From Halalkalicoccus jeotgali B3 (lineage in GTDB: Archaea; Halobacteriota; Halobacteria; Halobacteriales; Halalkalicoccaceae), in contig NC_014299.1 in NCBI RefSeq assembly GCF_000196895.1, forward strand, positions 248,001 through 312,000: a stretch of 64,000 nucleotides of DNA. Direction: 5' to 3'. Shown here piece after piece: positions 55,183 to 64,000 of the stretch; the stretch's first letter is position 1; every line of letters begins with the position of its first letter. The notes under the pieces are model-generated. The model did not search any database, was not told the DNA's origin, and was given only the letters and a program-made list of their open reading frames with translations. Position numbers and translations under genes: made by a program.

Positions 55183-56608
55183 CCGTACTCACCTCGGTTT
55201 GTGGCGGTGACGAACTCTCCGCCGTCGTGAGTTCGTCTCCGTCCGGCGGACCGGCACGGATGATACGCACAACAACGTATGTATACAGCGTTAGCAAGCC
55301 GAGATACACGATCGCGAATCCGACGAGAGTTGCCGTCGCCTCGGCACCTGTAAGCCCGGGTGAGACACTATCACTTGTCTTCATTACACCTTGGATAACC
55401 CATGGTTGGCGGCCGACCTCCGTGACGATCCATCCAAGCTCGACAGCTAGGAGTCCTAACGGCGCAGAGAGCATGAGCGCCTTGTGGAGGAGATCATCCT
55501 CGTACAGCTCACTGCGCCACCAACGGTAGACGCCCCAGAACGCAAGCAAAATGAACCAGAACCCAAGAGCAACCATGATTCGGAATGACCAGAAGACGAT
55601 GGCGACAGGTGGCTGTGGGCCTTCGAACTCATTGAGGCCTTGAATCGTTGCTTGTGGATCGCCACCACTGGCAAGCCATGAGGCACCACCTGGAATTCCA
55701 AGTCCGAAGATCTCCTTCGCTCGCGGGTCTAAGAGATCTTGAATACTCGTTGGAAAAGCAACGATATATTCAGGGACGTATGAATCCGTCTCCCAGATCG
55801 CCTCCATTGCAGCGAACTTCTGTGGTTGGGTTTCAACGACGTGGCGGGCATAGAGATCGCCATGAATCGCTTGGAGCGGTGCCGTGATGACCAAGACGAC
55901 GAGAGCGATTTTCAGCGTCGCTTCCCAGAACTCGATATTGTCAATCGGATACCCCCAGATGTGATGTCTGAAGACGTAGTAGGCGCCAATACCAGCCATA
56001 AGAAGGGCTACTGATTCAACGGCCGCGTTCTGCATATGAACGAACATCCAGGGGAATCGGGGATTCAGGTAGGCTGCTATCGGATCGACGAGATGGACAA
56101 TCGGCTGGCCATCCTCCATCACGACTTCGAATCCACGTGGGGTCTGCATCCACGAGTTCGCGATGAGGATCCAAACTGCCGAGAGCCACGTCCCGAGACC
56201 AACAGCAATACTCGATAAGAAATACAATCGGTCAGAAACCCGCTCTCGACCGAAGACGAAGATACCGAGGAAGGTTGCTTCCAGCATGAACGCCATCATT
56301 CCTTCGAGTGCAAGTGGTCCCCCGAATAGCTCACCGGCAGTTTTCGAGAAGGCAGCAAAGTTCGTCCCGAATTCGAACTCAAGGACGAGCCCGGTCACGG
56401 TTCCAGTAGCAAAGCTCACGGCGAAAATTCGCGTCCAGAATCGACGGAGCTGCTCGTAGATTACCTTGTCCGAACGAATATCTTTCCACGTGAAGTAGAT
56501 GAGAAACGGCGCAAGTCCCATACTCACTACCGGAAAAATGATGTGAACGATAACTGTAAGAGCGAACTGGATCCGACTCGCCAATACCGGATCAAGCATT
56601 GGTATCAC
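55175..56608 (-). CDS. cydA: Cytochrome bd oxidase subunit I
   Basis: 477 residues with about nine membrane helices. The haem b595 ligand region is SRIQFALTVIVHIIFPVVS with His near residue 19. FGTNFAAFSKTAGELFGGPL and ALEGMMAFMLEATFLGIFVF are invariant-type blocks. The quinol-site end is IVTEVGRQPWVIQGVMKTSD (GRQPW). The Q-loop is short, as in archaeal and Gram-positive forms. First gene of cydA-cydB-small membrane protein. Minus strand, with 360 bp of regulatory DNA upstream. Confidence 0.93.
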   Translation of the reverse strand: MIPMLDPVLASRIQFALTVIVHIIFPVVSMGLAPFLIYFTWKDIRSDKVIYEQLRRFWTRIFAVSFATGTVTGLVLEFEFGTNFAAFSKTAGELFGGPLALEGMMAFMLEATFLGIFVFGRERVSDRLYFLSSIAVGLGTWLSAVWILIANSWMQTPRGFEVVMEDGQPIVHLVDPIAAYLNPRFPWMFVHMQNAAVESVALLMAGIGAYYVFRHHIWGYPIDNIEFWEATLKIALVVLVITAPLQAIHGDLYARHVVETQPQKFAAMEAIWETDSYVPEYIVAFPTSIQDLLDPRAKEIFGLGIPGGASWLASGGDPQATIQGLNEFEGPQPPVAIVFWSFRIMVALGFWFILLAFWGVYRWWRSELYEDDLLHKALMLSAPLGLLAVELGWIVTEVGRQPWVIQGVMKTSDSVSPGLTGAEATATLVGFAIVYLGLLTLYTYVVVRIIRAGPPDGDELTTAESSSPPQTEVSTDD

Positions 56609-56970
56609 CGTCTTGATGGTATGCCAATGAAGGCTCTACTATGCACAACGGAATGTTAGTGAGACCCCAGACTCTCAAAGGAGAGGGATCCATGGCTGCT
56701 CCCGATTGAGGAAGTGGGAGAATGTATCGTTGCGCCATCAGCGATATTTTGGATACCAGCGTAGATCAATCACCGGCGGATTCCTAATCAATTGGAATCC
56801 GCGTAAGAGCCCTATAGATACAGGCCTATTAGGCAGTCAGAAACGAAAAAGGAGGGAGGTTTTTGCGTATTTAGAGAACGGGAAAAGGGATATGATCAAT
56901 ACCCAGCTATATATCTCCGATCTCGGAACTAGCGATATATACATGTGAGAATTACATGTTATTAATTGGA
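56609..56970. promoter_or_regulatory. cydA upstream region with a 9-bp-arm inverted repeat
   Basis: GCGGATTCC (56776-56784) and GGAATCCGC (56794-56802) face each other across nine A+T-rich bases, 168 bp upstream of the cydA start. A similar hairpin is at 58870-58892. It could be an oxygen- or redox-responsive operator. It could also be a relic of a tnpB right end, whose hairpin at 8237 has the same GGATTCC core. Confidence 0.4.
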
Positions 56971-57252
56971 CTATGTGCGTTCGAGGTACAGGGAATACAT
57001 AATGATCGCGAACCCGATCGCGACGAGAACACTGTTAATCAAGACACCCATCTCTAACGAAACCGATAGAAGTTGGTCAGCTACTCCAGCAAGTAGTGAA
57101 CCAAGTGTAATAACACCAAATCCGATACCGAGTGCCCGCAGTGAGGGCGCACCAGTCCGACGGTACGCTTTATATGCGATATAGGTGATGCCAGACCCCA
57201 ATAGTAAAATTACTGTCTTCATGACGACGACTGCGGTGCCGATCCATATCAT
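56971..57252 (-). CDS. DUF7521-like membrane protein
   Basis: 93 residues with three helices: VVVMKTVILLLGSGITYIAY, ALGIGFGVITLGSLLAGVAD and GVLINSVLVAIGFAIIMYSL. KAYRRTGAPSLRALGIGFG between the first two is the block I remember from haloarchaeal DUF7521 proteins. Coupled by an ATGA overlap to the regulator upstream. Confidence 0.7.
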   Translation of the reverse strand: MIWIGTAVVVMKTVILLLGSGITYIAYKAYRRTGAPSLRALGIGFGVITLGSLLAGVADQLLSVSLEMGVLINSVLVAIGFAIIMYSLYLERT

Positions 57253-57623
57253 AATTCATCACCCATCTGAGACCAAATATCCGCGAGTCGTTCATCGGCC
57301 TTTCGGGAAGGACGGTCCACGGTTACTGAGAAATCATCACTCTCTATCGAAATCATCACGTTATCAAAGTCTCGTTCGTATCGTGTGGTTCGTCCCCCTT
57401 GCGGATTAATCGTATCTCGCTCACGGACGAGCGATGCATCACTCAAAAGTTCTAATTTTCGATATAAGGTTGACTGGGCGATATCACATCTGGTACTGAG
57501 TTCAGTTGCGGTCATAGGTTGTGCTGTTTCACGAAGGACCGTTCGGCAATCAGCGTCGTCCAACGCATCAAGAATCGCTTGCAGAGATGGTGAATCCGCT
57601 GATGACGCTGAACTACGTCCCAT
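57249..57623 (-). CDS. Winged-helix regulator paired with the DUF7521-like gene
   Basis: 124 residues. Winged helix at about 13-75: LQAILDALDDADCRTVLRET, MTATELSTRCDIAQSTLYRK, LELLSDASLVRERD. It ends SDDFSVTVDRPSRKADERLA, a standard tail of this haloarchaeal ArsR-like group. First gene of a two-gene operon with the membrane protein. It probably autoregulates. Confidence 0.8.
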   Translation of the reverse strand: MGRSSASSADSPSLQAILDALDDADCRTVLRETAQPMTATELSTRCDIAQSTLYRKLELLSDASLVRERDTINPQGGRTTRYERDFDNVMISIESDDFSVTVDRPSRKADERLADIWSQMGDEL

Positions 57624-57820
57624 TGATTATTCCCAGATATTCTGTCGCATATACTGCTTGGTTTGGCGCATACCAGAAAGTACAGAGAGTGGCTTCCATT
57701 CTATTTCACAGCGCGTAGACAGCCCGTCGTTTGAGAGCATTTCGGTCGATTTCTTTCCACTCATCTTCGTCGTTCTCAGAAGAAGGCGGTACATTTCGTG
57801 CTTACCTCTATTGAGCGTCA

Positions 57821-58795
57821 TCACGCATTGTGCCCTTCTGCACCATACACCTCGAGCAACTCTTGATAGCGGATTCGGATCGTCATTCTACTTACGTGAG
57901 TTACAGCTCGTACAGTCTCTTGTGTGACTTGCTCGTTTGTTAATCGAGTAGCTGCATAAATAGCACCAGCGGCAAGCCCAGCAGGACTCCGACCGCTATG
58001 AACCCCCTGCGCTTTTGCCGTTGTGAGCAGGTCCCGAGCCCGACGTGTTGCTTCATCACTCACATTGAGTTCGGAGGCAAACTGTGGAACGTATTGAAGT
58101 GGATCCACTGGTTCCATTCGTAGGCCAAGCTCACGGGACAAATATCGATAGGCACGCTGTATACGGAGTCGCTTAACTCGACTTACAGTCTCGAGCTCTG
58201 CCAATGTCCGTGGTGTCGAATGTTGTCGGGCCGCTGTATACAACGATGCTGTAGCCATCCCTTCAATGGATCGTCCGGGAAGCAAGTCGTCTTCAACAGC
58301 TCGTCGATAGAGCACACCAGCAGTTTCACGAATGGGATCAGGCAAACCAAGAGCGGAGGCCATCCGACGAATCTCGCCGAATGCCTGCTTGAGATTTCGT
58401 TCGTGTGCATCCTTCGTTCGAAACCGTTCGTCCCACTGGCGAAGGCGTTGTAATTGTGCTCGTTTTTGCTCTGATATCGCGTGCCCATATGCATCCCTAT
58501 CTCGCCAACCAATCATTGTACTCAACCCCTTATCATGCATCAATTGTGTTGTTGGGGCACCAATCCGACTTTTTTCATCACGCTCCTTGCTATCGTATGC
58601 ACGCCAGTCCGGACCATGATCGACCACATCAGTATCGAGAACCAAGCCACAGTCCTCGCAGATGGTTTCACCATGCTCATCGTCCTGAATGACAAGTCCA
58701 TCACATTCTGGACACACTGAGGCCGACTGAGATAGTGAATTCGAGGATGCCTCCTTGCCATGGTCATCGATGATTGTAGGGACAGTGTTAGTCAT
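57821..58795 (-). CDS. tfb: Transcription initiation factor TFB (accessory copy)
   Basis: 324 residues from MTNTVPTIIDDHGKEASSN; the frame is open another 45 codons but without TFB character. The zinc ribbon is VCPECDGLVIQ ... TICEDCGLVL. The B-finger/linker region has GPDWRAYDSKERDEKSRIGA. Two cyclin repeats follow (about 130-220 and 225-320), each with a G-x-AAxxYxAxR-type block: IEGMATASLYTAARQHSTPR and PAGLAAGAIYAATRLTNEQV. Haloarchaea carry several TFBs with different promoter choice. A copy in an accessory region may direct a subset of genes. Confidence 0.93.
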   Translation of the reverse strand: MTNTVPTIIDDHGKEASSNSLSQSASVCPECDGLVIQDDEHGETICEDCGLVLDTDVVDHGPDWRAYDSKERDEKSRIGAPTTQLMHDKGLSTMIGWRDRDAYGHAISEQKRAQLQRLRQWDERFRTKDAHERNLKQAFGEIRRMASALGLPDPIRETAGVLYRRAVEDDLLPGRSIEGMATASLYTAARQHSTPRTLAELETVSRVKRLRIQRAYRYLSRELGLRMEPVDPLQYVPQFASELNVSDEATRRARDLLTTAKAQGVHSGRSPAGLAAGAIYAATRLTNEQVTQETVRAVTHVSRMTIRIRYQELLEVYGAEGHNA

Positions 58796-58869
58796 GATTT
58801 CTGGAGTTCGACGCTGGTTGTGCCGTCTTCGATCTAATACTGTGAGAGAGATACTCAAGAAAACAGGGC

Positions 58870-58892
58870 GGATTCCCAAACGCTGGGAATCC
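58870..58892. promoter_or_regulatory. Perfect hairpin upstream of tfb
   Basis: GGATTCCC and GGGAATCC around AAACGCT (8-bp arms, 7-nt loop), 75 bp before the tfb start. The left context GGGCGGATTCC resembles GGCGGATTCC in the cydA upstream region. The alternatives are an operator or a tnpB right-end relic. Confidence 0.4.
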
Positions 58893-59084
58893 GTCGATTT
58901 GAGGAGCGACGATACTGATTCCCTACTCACGTCTCAGTATGATACAACAGAACTATATCAATAAATTATAGTAAGCTTGCTAATGGCGCATGGGTCGACT
59001 AGCCAACACCTCTCTCTCACTCAATACGGTGTTCGAGCTATTAGCCAAAAGCGGCGCCGTCTTGCGCTGTATTCGCTGCTTGAC

Positions 59085-59250
59085 TTCTTCGACGTTCCCA
59101 TCGGGTTCGGAGCGGCTCGAATAGGCATGTGTGACGAGCAGTCTTGCGCCACCTCGGCGGTCTTGGAGACTGGCTATCGATATCTCAATGCTGCATAAAA
59201 GTATGACACCAGGAGGCGGTTGGCAACGATCCGCTAAACGAGATGATCGA
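59085..59250 (+). pseudogene. Aldo/keto reductase N-terminal fragment
   Basis: LDFFDVPIGFGAARIGMCDE and SAVLETGYRYLNAA resemble the opening of aldo/keto reductases, where 'vP.iGfGtw.......v..Al..GYRhiDtA' carries the catalytic Asp. Here Asn stands for that Asp, a stop follows at 59196, and nothing of the rest of the barrel is seen. Confidence 0.4.
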
Positions 59251-60123
59251 TCGCTGATTCCGTTTTGAGTGCAATCTCAAAACTGCCGGTGAGCGTCCGC
59301 TACGCGATTACCTGACGCTTTCTATCGCCCGAGCTACGTAGACGTGCCTGACCGCACCGACGGTAAATGCAAGTACACCGAAAATCATCGGGGTGTCCCC
59401 GAATGTTCGGACCCAGAGCAAGGCCTACACCCGCGGACGTTCATAGAACTCGAGATTCCGGACGACAGCGTATCCTTCCGAGTAGGATCGCCATCCGTCG
59501 GTTTTCGACTGATTCTCGGTCGTGGTAACCGACGCTATCTCCAGAATCAAGTCACGGAGCAGTATCTCTTCCACGACGACAACGACCAGTGGTTCAAACT
59601 CCAGCCATCGGCGAAGGACTCGGAAGGTACGTTCATTCGCTGGGTGTGTCTTCCGGATGACAGACCAAAACGACTGGCGCGGTCGGCACTTCGTCGACGG
59701 ACGGTGATCGGGTACGACTACGTCCGACAGTCAAAGCACCAGATCCAGTCGGGTTGACGGTGACAGCGATGTTCGTCGCGGAATGCTGGCCTGAGACGAC
59801 CTACGAGTGTGGATCATGCGAGCCCGATTCGACACCCCACGAAATCATGCACTGCATTGCTGGGATGCACATCCCTGAGTGCCAAATCCGGAGCAGGTAC
59901 GCCGCCGATGTCAGACTGATTGAATTATTGAACTGCTAGGTGTCAAACACCTCGGTAGTGACGGCGGGTACTCCCAAGCATTCCAGACAGCGCGAGAGTG
60001 AGTTCAACAAGCGGTTCTCGAACGGGATAGGCGACCCAAGTGAGGCTCAGCGGCGACCGGGATATGTCGTTGTGGCTGTGTTCGTGCTATCGGGTATTGA
60101 CACCGTTCGGGGTGGGAATTTTG
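59251..60123. other. No gene identified; one long unassigned frame
   Basis: A 137-codon plus-strand frame at 59344-59757 (EIPDDSVSFRVGSPSVGFRL, QYLFHDDNDQWFKLQPSAKD) has a GTG start and acidic composition but no recognisable family. It may be a real orphan gene or a remnant. Frames after 59757 look random. The stretch between the aldo/keto-reductase relic and the transporter reads as decayed DNA. Confidence 0.3.
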
Positions 60124-61362
60124 CTACAATCGCGCTGGTTCAGGTGCTCGCCAGGCGACCACTATCCCGCAGAGAGCGAGGATGCCAGCGAGTACAAACG
60201 CCGTGTCGAATCCAGCCACATCAACAATAACGCCGCCTGCAATCGGCGCAAGGAACGCGCCCGCCAACCCAATACTCGTTTGGAACGCGACCGCTGTCGC
60301 CGCGACCCGCGGATCGACGACTTCCCGGACGTATGTAAAGGATAAGCCCAGCGTTAGCTGGACCGCAAATCCAGTGAGGAGCAGGAGAGCAACAAGTAGT
60401 GGGAGTGACCGAAATCGAGTAAAGACTAACACCAGCGGAGCAGCAACCCCAAAGGATCCTAAGACAATGGGTTGGCGCCGACCGCCGAAGACACGATCAG
60501 AGATGAGCCCGCTACTGATTCGGGAGACGACACCGATCGCCGGGAACAAAGCTACCAGGAGGCCACTTATTGCAAGTGAGAATCCCAGTTCTACCGTGAG
60601 ATACGACGACCCCCAGCTATTCACGAACAGGTATAGCGCATACCCCAGAAACCCGAGCAGCCCAATGGACCAGACACTCCGATTGCGGAGGACCGCACCG
60701 AATTCCTGAATCGAAGGCGCTTCTCCTCGGCTCGTTCCAAACCCGCGACTTGCTGGCCAGAACACGACTAAGCCAACAAACGTGAGCCCAGTAAATGCGA
60801 GAAAGATTGCGGGCCATCCAAATCGCTCCGCAATCAGCGGGCCGGTCCCTTGGCCAAGCGCAAACCCGATCGGACCACTTGCGGTGAAGATACCGACAGC
60901 TGTCGCTCGATTTTCACTGTTCGCAGCCCGACTCACGATATCGATGCCAGCGTTCCAGACGACAACATACGCGACCCCACCGAGTGCTCGCGATGCAATC
61001 ACAGATCGATAGTCACCATGATGCCCAGCGACCCAGCCCCACGTTCCGGCAACGAACAGTGTGAGAACGGCGAATAGCATCGCGGTTCTTGAATCCGTTC
61101 GGTCGAGAATTGCTCCAGCCGGAAGGCTTGCAATCACTGCAGTGCCAAACATAATCCCGACGAGAAACCCCGCGATTGTCGGGCCGATATGCAGCGAGTC
61201 ACGAATGACGGGGGTGACACTCGCGGGGACGATTTCATAGGCAGCTAGCCCTGTCGAAATGAGACTCGCGCCAGCGACGATTCCCCACGTCGACTGGCTC
61301 TTCTGTCGTGGTTCATCAACGGAGGGTTCGTCTGAGTTGGTGTTGTTAGTTCGGATAGTCAT
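60124..61362 (-). CDS. MFS transporter
   Basis: 412 residues, twelve helices. The loop 2-3 motif is LPAGAILDRTDSRTAMLFAV. Helix 4-5 has GGVAYVVVWNAGIDIVSRAA. The second half has GVVSRISSGLISDRVFGGRR. The layout suits a drug- or organic-anion-type proton-coupled transporter (GIFTASGPIGFALGQGTGPL). Substrate unknown. A polar N-terminal tail of about 25 residues precedes the first helix. Single gene. Confidence 0.88.
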   Translation of the reverse strand: MTIRTNNTNSDEPSVDEPRQKSQSTWGIVAGASLISTGLAAYEIVPASVTPVIRDSLHIGPTIAGFLVGIMFGTAVIASLPAGAILDRTDSRTAMLFAVLTLFVAGTWGWVAGHHGDYRSVIASRALGGVAYVVVWNAGIDIVSRAANSENRATAVGIFTASGPIGFALGQGTGPLIAERFGWPAIFLAFTGLTFVGLVVFWPASRGFGTSRGEAPSIQEFGAVLRNRSVWSIGLLGFLGYALYLFVNSWGSSYLTVELGFSLAISGLLVALFPAIGVVSRISSGLISDRVFGGRRQPIVLGSFGVAAPLVLVFTRFRSLPLLVALLLLTGFAVQLTLGLSFTYVREVVDPRVAATAVAFQTSIGLAGAFLAPIAGGVIVDVAGFDTAFVLAGILALCGIVVAWRAPEPARL

Positions 61363-61611
61363 TAATCGATGGAATGGTCAGTAGGTATTACGCGGAAATC
61401 GGGAAGGCCTTTCAACCGCAATTTTTCCTGAGATTGACATAACTACGTTACGTATCACACATATTGTGTTCGAGGGTTACATAGCAAACGTCTTTGTCCT
61501 TCGTAGGTTAGATAGTTAACTAGCGATGAGCATAAATCTCAATTTAGCACAACAGAGGTGGGCCCGAATCGACATCCAGCTGTATTCCCGCAGGCACTCG
61601 AATATCGAATA

Positions 61612-64000
61612 ATGCCGCGTTCTCCAGCCATCCTCGATTCATCGACTGTCTTGCTCGTTGGAACAAGTGAGTGGGTCACACAGTTCGCTACAGTGGTCAA
61701 TACACAGACTGATGCAACTGTACAGAGGGTTCAGACCAAAGCGGAAGCGCTTGAAGTTTTCCAGAGGGAGACCATAGACTGCCTCATCAGCGAGTACGCA
61801 CCAGAGGAGACAACTGGCCTCGACTTGCTCAGAGAGATCCGGACCGAAACCACCGCGCTCCCTGTGATAGTTGGCACAGCTTCTGGAAGTGAAGCCGTCG
61901 CCAGTGAGGCCATCGGAGCCGGAGTTACTGATTACGTTGCACTAACGGAGTCGACTGATCAGTTGGTGGCTGATCTGCTGGATCGAACTGAACGAGCAGT
62001 CCGGTCCGCACAGCGATCAGCCACACAGCGAGACCGAGCCAGACAGTTCGATGCAATCTTCAACGATTCACAAACGGCGACGTGGGTACTCGATCCGGAT
62101 GGTGCCCTTACTCGAGTAAACCAGACAGCACGGGAAATGATAGACGAGGATGTCGAAGCCATCGTTGGCAAGCCATTCTGGACACTCCCGTGGTGGTCAC
62201 AGACCGATGCGACAGAAGCGGAGGTCCACCAGATTGTAGAGAACGCACTCGACGGTACGTTCGGGAATGTAGTTATCTCACAGCCATCGCATATCGACAA
62301 CCCGTGCGTGATCGATCTCTCTGTGCGCCCCGTCAAGAACGAACGGGGCGATCTCGTCTCAATCGTCGTGGAAGGCGTCGATATCACCGAACGCGTTGAT
62401 CTCGAACGGAATCTCCGCCAATCCGAGGAACTCCACCGCGTGACGCTCAACAATATGACCGATACGGTCCTCATCACGAACGAAACCGGGGAATACACCT
62501 ACGTCTGCCCCAACGTCCACTTCATCTTCGGGTATACGGCCGCGGAGATTCGTGAACAAGGACCCATCCATGAGCTCCTCGGCGAGGACCTATTCGACCG
62601 AGACGAACTCGCTGAAGAGGGAGTCCTCAAGAACATCGAGACGACGGCGACCGACAAAGCTGGCCGTGAACACACGCTGTTGGTTAACGTTCGCGAGGTC
62701 TCGATTCAGGATGGGACCATTCTCTTTAGTTGTCGAGACATTACAAAGCGCAAGCAACGGGAGGAAGCACTGGCAACCCTCCACGAAACCGCCCGGGATT
62801 TCCTGTACACCGAAACGCACCAGGAAATCGCACAGCACGTTGTTGATGACACGCCCGGTGTGCTCAATCTCGATGCGAGTGCCGTCTATCTCTTTGATGC
62901 TGATGCGAACGAACTCCGTCCTGCAGCACACTCCGCGAGGTTGAAAGAACTGAACGGACCGCTTCCGACCGTGCGTGCTAATGAGGAAACCCTCCCGAGT
63001 TACAGTTTCGTCGAGGACGAGTCACTGTTCTTTGACGATGTCCACAGCGCAAGCCGGCTCAAAAACAGGGCGACAGACCTCCGGAGTGCGATCTATATCC
63101 CACTCGGCAACCATGGCGTGTTCATCGCTGGCTCAAACGAAGTGGGAGTCTTCGATGACGTGACCCGAGAACTGGCCGACCTACTCGCCGCAACCGCTGA
63201 GGCAGCTCTCGACCGCATCACACGGGAATCACGACTCCGGGAACAAGACCGAACACTCCGAGCACAAAACGAGCAATTGACCGCTCTGAATCGCATCAAT
63301 GAGACAATTCGAGAGATCGATCAGGCCCTCGTCCAAGCTGAAACACGCGAGGAAATCGACCATACCGTCTGTAAGCTGTTGACCGCCAACGACTGGTTTA
63401 GATTCGCCTGGATCGGGACGATCGATCCAATGTCCGACACCGTCGACCCTCGAGCCTGGGCAGGAACCGACCAGGGGTATCTGGATAGTCAATCATTCTC
63501 CGTCGCAGCCTCAGGGACAGATCCCGCCGGGCAAACCGCGGCGACTGGCGACGCGACAATGATCTCAAACGTTGCTGCTGGCCTTCGCGACGAAGTATGG
63601 CGAAAGGACGCTCTCGCTCGCGACTATCTCTCCGTGTTGAGTATTCCGCTCGTATACAACGAGCTCACGCACGGCGTATTGACGGTCTATGCACCGACAC
63701 AAGATGCGTTTGACGATACTGCGAAGGCTGTCTTGGCCGAACTCGGTGAAACCATCGCGTCGGCACTCAGTGCGATTGAACGGAAGAACGCTTTGCTCAC
63801 GACATCAATAACTCGCGTCGAGTTCTCCATCGACGACTCGGCGTTCATCCTTTCACGACTTGCAAAGGATGCGGCGTGTACTCTTTCGTACCAAGGTGGT
63901 GTTCAGCAATCGACTGAGGGGAGTTATGTGTTCGTTACGGTCGAAGACGCGTCTCTGGAGGATGTTGCTGAAGCGGCCTCACAGCTGGTCGCACTCGACG
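61612..64000 (+). CDS. Bat-type PAS/GAF sensory regulator (C-terminus beyond window)
   Basis: 796 codons are visible from the ATG at 61612. Domain order: receiver-like domain 1-120 (STVLLVGTSEWVTQF, DCLISEYAPEETTGLDLLRE), PAS 145-265 (FDAIFNDSQTATWVLDPDG), PAS 268-385 (TLNNMTDTVLITNETGEYTY), GAF 388-530, a short coiled coil, GAF 565-720, then the start of the bacterio-opsin-activator domain (RVEFSIDDSAFILSRLAKDA, CTLSYQGGVQ). An HTH_10 output domain is expected just past the edge. The receiver has Glu61 (SEY) where the phosphoacceptor Asp is normal, so it is probably not phosphorylated. Such proteins respond to redox or light. Confidence 0.88.
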   Translation, partial: MPRSPAILDSSTVLLVGTSEWVTQFATVVNTQTDATVQRVQTKAEALEVFQRETIDCLISEYAPEETTGLDLLREIRTETTALPVIVGTASGSEAVASEAIGAGVTDYVALTESTDQLVADLLDRTERAVRSAQRSATQRDRARQFDAIFNDSQTATWVLDPDGALTRVNQTAREMIDEDVEAIVGKPFWTLPWWSQTDATEAEVHQIVENALDGTFGNVVISQPSHIDNPCVIDLSVRPVKNERGDLVSIVVEGVDITERVDLERNLRQSEELHRVTLNNMTDTVLITNETGEYTYVCPNVHFIFGYTAAEIREQGPIHELLGEDLFDRDELAEEGVLKNIETTATDKAGREHTLLVNVREVSIQDGTILFSCRDITKRKQREEALATLHETARDFLYTETHQEIAQHVVDDTPGVLNLDASAVYLFDADANELRPAAHSARLKELNGPLPTVRANEETLPSYSFVEDESLFFDDVHSASRLKNRATDLRSAIYIPLGNHGVFIAGSNEVGVFDDVTRELADLLAATAEAALDRITRESRLREQDRTLRAQNEQLTALNRINETIREIDQALVQAETREEIDHTVCKLLTANDWFRFAWIGTIDPMSDTVDPRAWAGTDQGYLDSQSFSVAASGTDPAGQTAATGDATMISNVAAGLRDEVWRKDALARDYLSVLSIPLVYNELTHGVLTVYAPTQDAFDDTAKAVLAELGETIASALSAIERKNALLTTSITRVEFSIDDSAFILSRLAKDAACTLSYQGGVQQSTEGSYVFVTVEDASLEDVAEAASQLVALD

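Noticed and set aside
57627-57824. 65-codon frame directly after tfb with a GTGA overlap
   Set aside because: Composition (MSGKKSTEMLSNDGLSTRC) is not haloarchaeal, it has no family resemblance, and overlaps of this kind occur by chance; left out as a gene.

Overview
The window looks like accessory DNA, probably a megaplasmid or a genomic island, from a haloarchaeon (class Halobacteria). The evidence is strongly acidic predicted proteins, Tat-type twin-arginine signals on most exported proteins, a transcription factor B gene, a Bat-type PAS/GAF sensor, FilR1-type and IclR regulators, a geranylgeranylglyceryl-phosphate synthase homologue, haloarchaeal CxxC mini-proteins and IS1341-type tnpB relics. 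No rRNA, tRNA, replication gene or CRISPR array was recognised. All family names come from reading the translations; no database search was possible.

Layout. 0-2.3 kb: a complete module of a small Cys/His protein, a Cys-rich protein and a coiled-coil/winged-helix protein, followed by a repeat carrying the palindrome ATCACACCACGGTGTGAT. 2.3-9.6 kb: element relics, small haloarchaeal genes, a Tat-exported penicillin-acylase-type amidohydrolase, a broken tnpB, a pair of small zinc proteins and a truncated copy of the coiled-coil gene. 10-18.5 kb: an SDR gene facing a four-gene operon (small membrane protein, Na+/solute symporter, LuxE/PaaK-like ligase, LuxC-like acyl reductase), then tnpB relic, IclR regulator and haloacid-dehalogenase-type HAD protein. 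19-25 kb: copper amine oxidase divergent from both subunits of an N,N-dimethylformamidase, with a perfect palindrome next to the oxidase start. 25-32.3 kb: HTH/PIN pair, alpha/beta hydrolase, second intact coiled-coil gene, and a lone xanthine/CO-dehydrogenase-type large subunit lying between two direct copies of the palindrome repeat. 32-39 kb: amidase, beta-lactamase-fold serine hydrolase, histone-fold protein, universal stress protein. 39-44.3 kb: Tat-exported CHRD, DUF4397 and ferritin-like proteins with an HTH/membrane pair. 44.8-49.2 kb: GNAT, GGGP-synthase homologue, FilR1-type regulator, cytochrome P450. 49.5-53.8 kb: a diverged second copy of the Cys-rich/coiled-coil module, an aspartoacylase-like gene, and a PemK/MazF-type toxin pair. 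54-64 kb: cytochrome bd oxidase, HTH/membrane pair, TFB, MFS transporter and a sensor gene running off the end.

Two themes tie the window together. First, hydrolysis and oxidation of amides, amines and organic acids: penicillin acylase, dimethylformamidase, amidase, NylB/class-C-type hydrolase, amine oxidase, carboxylate reductase operon, dehalogenase and P450. Second, a repeat family (Cys-rich protein, coiled-coil/winged-helix protein, palindromic 3' flank) present at eight loci in states from intact to vestigial. These loci punctuate the window and probably mark where segments were duplicated, exchanged and captured. That family is the best candidate here for an undescribed element.
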